This document shows positions 60,299 to 64,000 of a stretch of DNA of 64,000 nucleotides, piece after piece. The DNA is from Leptobrachium leishanense (Eukaryota > Chordata > Amphibia > Anura > Megophryidae). The notes under the pieces are model-generated. The model worked only from the letters and a program-made list of their open reading frames with translations, did no database searches and was not told the DNA's origin. Position 1 is the first letter of the stretch. Every line of letters starts with the position of its first letter. A program made the position numbers and the translations under genes. Location: contig CM019066.1 in the NCBI GenBank assembly GCA_009667805.1, forward strand, positions 8,432,001 through 8,496,000, given 5' to 3'.

Positions 60299-62695
60299 CC
60301 CTTTCGCTGCTGAGGCTTTTCCCGCCCCTGTGCTGAGCTCATTTTTACCGGTTTTGCTCGTCATGTTTAAACGTGTTTTGAAGGCTTATTTTAGTATATT
60401 ACCCAGACATATTATATATCGTTCTTTCCGTCAGACTCGGCAGATTAATAATATGTCATTATTATATGTATACGTTATGTCATGTCTGTATATTATAACA
60501 AAAAATGCAATAAAATATGTATTTTCAATAATTTACAACGTGTATTTTTTTTTTTTTCCACATTTTAACATGTGAGCAATTGCGGTTATATTTTGTATGG
60601 GGTGCGCTTGTTAAAAAAATTAGAGATGGGGTCTCGTTACATTTTTTTTTGGGGGAAATTACGCGATTTTTAACAAACGCACTGCATACAAAAATCGTTA
60701 GTGCAGCATCATTGTTCACATTATAATTGAAATGGGAACAATATTGCTGCATTAACAAACCAAAAAAAGAAAAAAATGATTTTTTTTTTTTATAAATTTT
60801 TTTAAATATTTTTTTATTTTTAATTTTTTTAAAAAAACTTTTTTCACTGTAGTGTTTGGTATCGTTGGAACCAAACTTTAACCCCTAGCTGCCACGGATC
60901 GGGAGATAGGGGGTTCATTGGAACCCCTATCTCCACCATTGGTGGCAACTAGGGGTTAACTCCAGGACTGGCGTCATCGTGCTATGCACGATGACGCCAG
61001 TCCTCAGGGGGAGTTCCCGGAAGCTTGGCCGACATCCGACATCCTCATGGATATGCCCCAGCTCCTCGTGGATATGCCCCAGCACCTCGTGGATATGCCC
61101 CAGCTCCTCGTGGACATGCCCCAGCACCTCATGGATATGCCCCAGCTCCTCGTGGACATGCCCCAGCTCCTCGTGGACATGCCCCAGCTCCTCGTGGATA
61201 TTGCCCCAGCACCTCGTGGATATGCCCCAGCTCCTCGTGGACATGCCCCAGCTCCTCGTGGACATGCCCCAGCTCCTCGTGGACATGCCCCAGCTCCTCG
61301 TGGATATTGCCCCAGCACCTCATGGATATGCCCCAGCTCCTCGTGGACATGCCCCAGCACCTCGTGGATATGCCCCAGCTCCTCGTGGATATTGCCCCAG
61401 CACCTCATGGATATGCCCCAGCTTCTCGTGGACATGCCCCAGCACCTCGTGGACATGCCCCAGCTCCTCGTGGACATGCCCCAGCACCTCATGGATATGC
61501 CCCAGCTCGTGGACATGCCCCAGCACCTCGTGGATATTGCCCCAGCACATCGTGGATATGCCCCAGCCCCTCATGGATATGCCCCAGCTCCTCGTGGACA
61601 TGCCCCAGCTCCTCGTGGACATGCCCCAGCACCTCGTGGACATGCCCCAGCTCCTCGTGGACATGCCCCAGCTCCTCGTGGATATTGCCCCAGCACCTCA
61701 TGGATATGCCCCAGCTTCTCGTGGACATGCCCCAGCACCTCGTGGACATGCCCCAGCTCCTCGTGGACATGCCCCAGCACCTCATGGATATGCCCCAGCT
61801 CGTGGACATGCCCCAGCACCTCGTGGATATTGCCCCAGCACCTCGTGGATATGCCCCAGCCCCTCATGGATATGCCCCAGCTCCTCGTAGACATGCCCCA
61901 GCTCCTCGTGGACATGCCCCAGCTCCTCGTGGATATTGCCCCAGCACCTCGTTAGTGCAGCATCATTGTTCACATTATAATTGAAATGGGAACAATATTG
62001 CTGCATTAACGAACCAAAAAAAAGAAAAAAAAATGTTTATTTAATTTTTATAATTTTTTTTAAATATATTTTTATTTTTAATTTTTTTAAAAAAACTTTT
62101 TTCACTGTAGTGTTTGGTATCGTTGGAACGGCCATGCTCTGGCCGATCCAACCATACCAAACTTTAACCCCTAGCTGCCACGGATCGGGAGATAGGGAGT
62201 TCATTGGAACTCCCTATCTCCACCGTTGGTGGCAGTTAGGGGTTAACTCTAGGACTGGCGTCATCGTGCTACGCACGATGACGCCAGTCCTCAGGGGGAG
62301 TTCCCGGAGGCTTGGCCGACATCCAAGATGTCGGCCAGCTCCGGGAAAGGATCACGAACCGGCGCTTTTCAGCGCCGATTCGCGATCCAGCTCCCCAGGG
62401 GTTAATGCCAGGCACCATTTGGAAGGGCAGGCTGTGCCCTTCCAATTGGTGCCTGGGTTAACCCCCGCAACGCCGCCGATCGGGAGGGAGAGAGGTCGCG
62501 ATGACACCTAATTTCACCGGCGGCGGTTCCGGATGCTGGGCTGACATCGAGGATGTCAGCCCGCACCGGGGGGGCCAGCGATCGGCCGGAACCCGGCCGA
62601 ACGCTGACCCCAAAGGGAGGATGCGCTCAGCGCGTCCTCCGCATACCAGCAGCCATGCAGAGGACGCGCTGAGCGCGTCCTCCGCATCGACGTGT
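60299..62695 (+). mobile_element. TTAA element family G, copy G4, with internal duplication and minisatellite
   Basis: Bounded by TTAA (60295-60298 and 62696-62699) with family ends CCCTTTCGCTGCTGAGG and gcatcgacgtg. The internal part from gttagtgcagcatc to gcttggccgacatcc occurs twice (60698-61036 and 61951-62312), separated by a 0.9-kb minisatellite. The hairpin chain after 62100 is largely as in G1, except for a deletion near 62490. Confidence 0.75.
61040..61950 (+). repeat. 21-bp minisatellite inside G4
   Basis: More than 40 units of a 21-bp sequence (atgccccagctcctcgtgga plus c) with cac/ctc and gac/gat variants. Some units have 22 bp (gatattg) and two have 18 bp. Higher-order blocks repeat (about 61390-61560 and 61690-61860 are nearly alike). 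Open frames up to 323 codons on both strands follow from the unit length and are not genes. Confidence 0.92.
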
Positions 62696-62699
62696 TTAA

Positions 62700-62888
62700 C
62701 AGTGTGGAAACCAAGCAATACATAATTAACTTATTAACGTAAAGCAACGCACACAAACAGGAAAATATAGAAAAAATAGAAAATTTATTTACAACATGGG
62801 GAAGGGAAGGGAACATGCCAAGGATGGCAAACTGCCCAACAGGGGCACAAACAACACAAACAAACATACATTTTAGAATTACTGGCAT
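62700..62888. other. No gene seen
   Basis: Short A-rich stretch between G4 and the Myb-like fragment. Confidence 0.5.
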
Positions 62889-63115
62889 TTGAGGAGATGT
62901 TGGAGCTGGTCCGCATCTTTGATTACAAAGATTATGACTGCAGTAAGGGCCCTTACGGCAGGAAGAATAATTTTAGGAAGGATCGTATCATTGACAAGCT
63001 ACGCGCACCACCATCCTGGAGGTGTTTGGGAAAGACGGGACGAAGGACCAGATCAGAAAACGCTGGTCCGACCTCAAAGCAGGCGAGCAGGAGCAGCTGA
63101 GGCACATCCGTATTG
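62889..63115 (+). pseudogene. Myb/SANT-like (trihelix) domain fragment
   Basis: The first frame gives LVRIFDYKDYDCSKGPYGRK and RKDRIIDKLRA. After a frame change near 63010 the second gives VFGKDGTKDQIRKRWSDLKA and EQEQLRHIR. This is the pattern of the Myb-like DNA-binding protein that accompanies PIF/Harbinger transposases, recalled rather than searched. Beyond about 63115 the reading becomes antisense to the exons on the other strand, so the fragment stops there. Confidence 0.55.
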
Positions 63116-63134
63116 TCTTACTGCCGCTCCAGGA

Positions 63135-63620
63135 TGTCCGCGGTGTTACTAAGGTGTTCCCGGAGATGCTGCAGCAGTTCCTGGATGGAATCCAGTGTCC
63201 TGACTGCCAGGCGAAGCTCGCCAATCGCCTCCTGATTGCTCGGTCTGGCTTCTTCGATATATCCAATAAATGAAAGAAGGAAAATACAGTAAGTAAAGCA
63301 GGTTTCTATTTTTGACTGAAAGTCTTGAAAAAATATAACAGTAGTATATACCAGAGCTGGCGGCCTCCTCCTGCTCCTCCTCCGACTCCTCCTCCCCCAC
63401 CACCACCGTCTGTATATCCAGTGCTATATGTAAGAAATTAAAGAAATAAAAAATACAGTAAACAAAATTTTTTTCTGTTTTTGACCAAAAGTCGTTGCTA
63501 AATAAAACAGTATATACCAGCGCTGGTGGACGCCCGTGGCTCCTCCTCCTCCTCCGCTGGGGCACTGGTCCCTGCCCGGGCAGATTCGGCATCCTCAGCC
63601 TGTGCCTTCTTCCTGTCTTC
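63135..63620 (-). pseudogene. Three small exons of a Harbinger Myb-like gene (inferred)
   Basis: Minus strand: an exon near 63620-63527 (acidic, Ala-rich) ends at a gtatatactg donor. A second (about 63424-63353, with ALDIQTVVVGEEESEEE) lies between an atatag acceptor and a second gtatatac donor. A third (about 63267-63135) reads RPSNQEAIGELRLAVRTLDS then LREHLSNTADILERQ and stops. The two introns are similar to each other, suggesting exon-intron duplication. Likely the C-terminal part of a Myb-like protein; splicing is predicted by eye. Confidence 0.4.
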
Positions 63621-64000
63621 TGCCAAATCCAAAAAATATAACACGTAAATAATGCAGACTGGAAAAAATGGTATATCTATACAATATATTGCCGAAAGTA
63701 TTGCGAGACCCCTCCACTACCCCACTACCAGCTTAACCCCCCACTACTCCCATCTCATAGGTCTAAAGTCACAAAATATTTATTTATTTCCTCTGCACAG
63801 ACATATATTACCGTTCATTTATATATTTTTTTTCAGAAGTAAACATTACGTTTATTCAATAAAAACTATTATTTGTGTTGTGTGCGTACAAAGCGCATTG
63901 TGCGTCTGCTTTTAGTTATTTTATAGAAGGCCTCAGCCTCAGTTTCACTTTCAGTTTCTGCTAATAATAAAACTGGATATTGCAGAAACAACAACAGAAA
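63621..64000. other. No gene seen
   Basis: AT-rich sequence to the window end with no recognised feature. Confidence 0.5.

Noticed and set aside
60979..61984. Open frames of 303-323 codons on both strands with MPQLLVD-type and GYAPAPR-type repeats
   Set aside because: They result from a stop-free 21-bp minisatellite. Frames are open on both strands and change with every 22-bp unit, and there is no unique flanking coding sequence.

Overview
This 64 kb window is transposable-element DNA from a vertebrate, most likely an amphibian and probably a frog. The inference rests on the repeat mix: many hAT, Tc1-like, TTAA-site and TWA-site DNA elements, CR1/L2-like LINE 3' ends with ATAGAA-type tails, a Ty3/gypsy element with integrase ahead of reverse transcriptase, and the dispersed 'tatagcgcc...gcagcgct' repeat common in frog genomes. 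I see no host gene, tRNA, rRNA or CRISPR. Almost every long open frame belongs to a transposon, is antisense to one, or is an artefact of a tandem repeat.

Layout. 1-2.5 kb: palindromic MITEs (family A) with two tandem CpG-rich MITEs (family B) inside, plus hAT debris. 2.68-9.44 kb: a complete but broken hAT element with a BED-finger transposase and a perfect 8-bp duplication; it carries a TTAA-flanked element (family G) built from a chain of perfect hairpins. 10-11.5 kb: a TWA-type MITE (family C) and a hammerhead-ribozyme-like motif. 12.1-14.7 kb: LTR element E2, inserted in a hAT MITE. 16-21.4 kb: more DNA elements, including a hAT MITE (family K) with repeated CTCF-like motifs. 21.8-31.4 kb: a four-deep nest, Tc1 > LTR element E1 > hAT-I > hAT-J, with target duplications visible at each level. 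31.7-43.2 kb: MITEs of families B, C, D, G and H between unassigned stretches. 44.2-47.1 kb: LTR element E3. 47.5-49.2 kb: a second Tc1 copy with IR/DR ends. 49.3-54.4 kb: MITEs and minisatellites. 54.4-55.4 kb: a LINE ORF2 fragment split by two A MITEs. 56.2-59.4 kb: a Gmr1-type Ty3/gypsy element. 59.4-62.7 kb: LINE 3' end, hAT debris and a G copy containing a 0.9 kb minisatellite. 62.9-63.6 kb: remnants of a Myb-like, Harbinger-associated gene.

The most unusual content is the set of three LTR elements E1, E2 and E3. Each has room for only a mini-Gag: a short helical N-terminus followed directly by one CCHC zinc knuckle and a long low-complexity or tandem-repeat tail. I see no capsid, protease, reverse transcriptase or integrase. 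They share clear N-terminal similarity but have different LTRs. E1 and E2 have nearly identical LTR pairs and perfect 5-bp duplications, so they moved recently and must have used enzymes from elsewhere. They look like one family of gag-only non-autonomous retrotransposons.

All coordinates were read by eye. TSD-bounded elements should be exact to within a base or two; fragments without TSDs are approximate.
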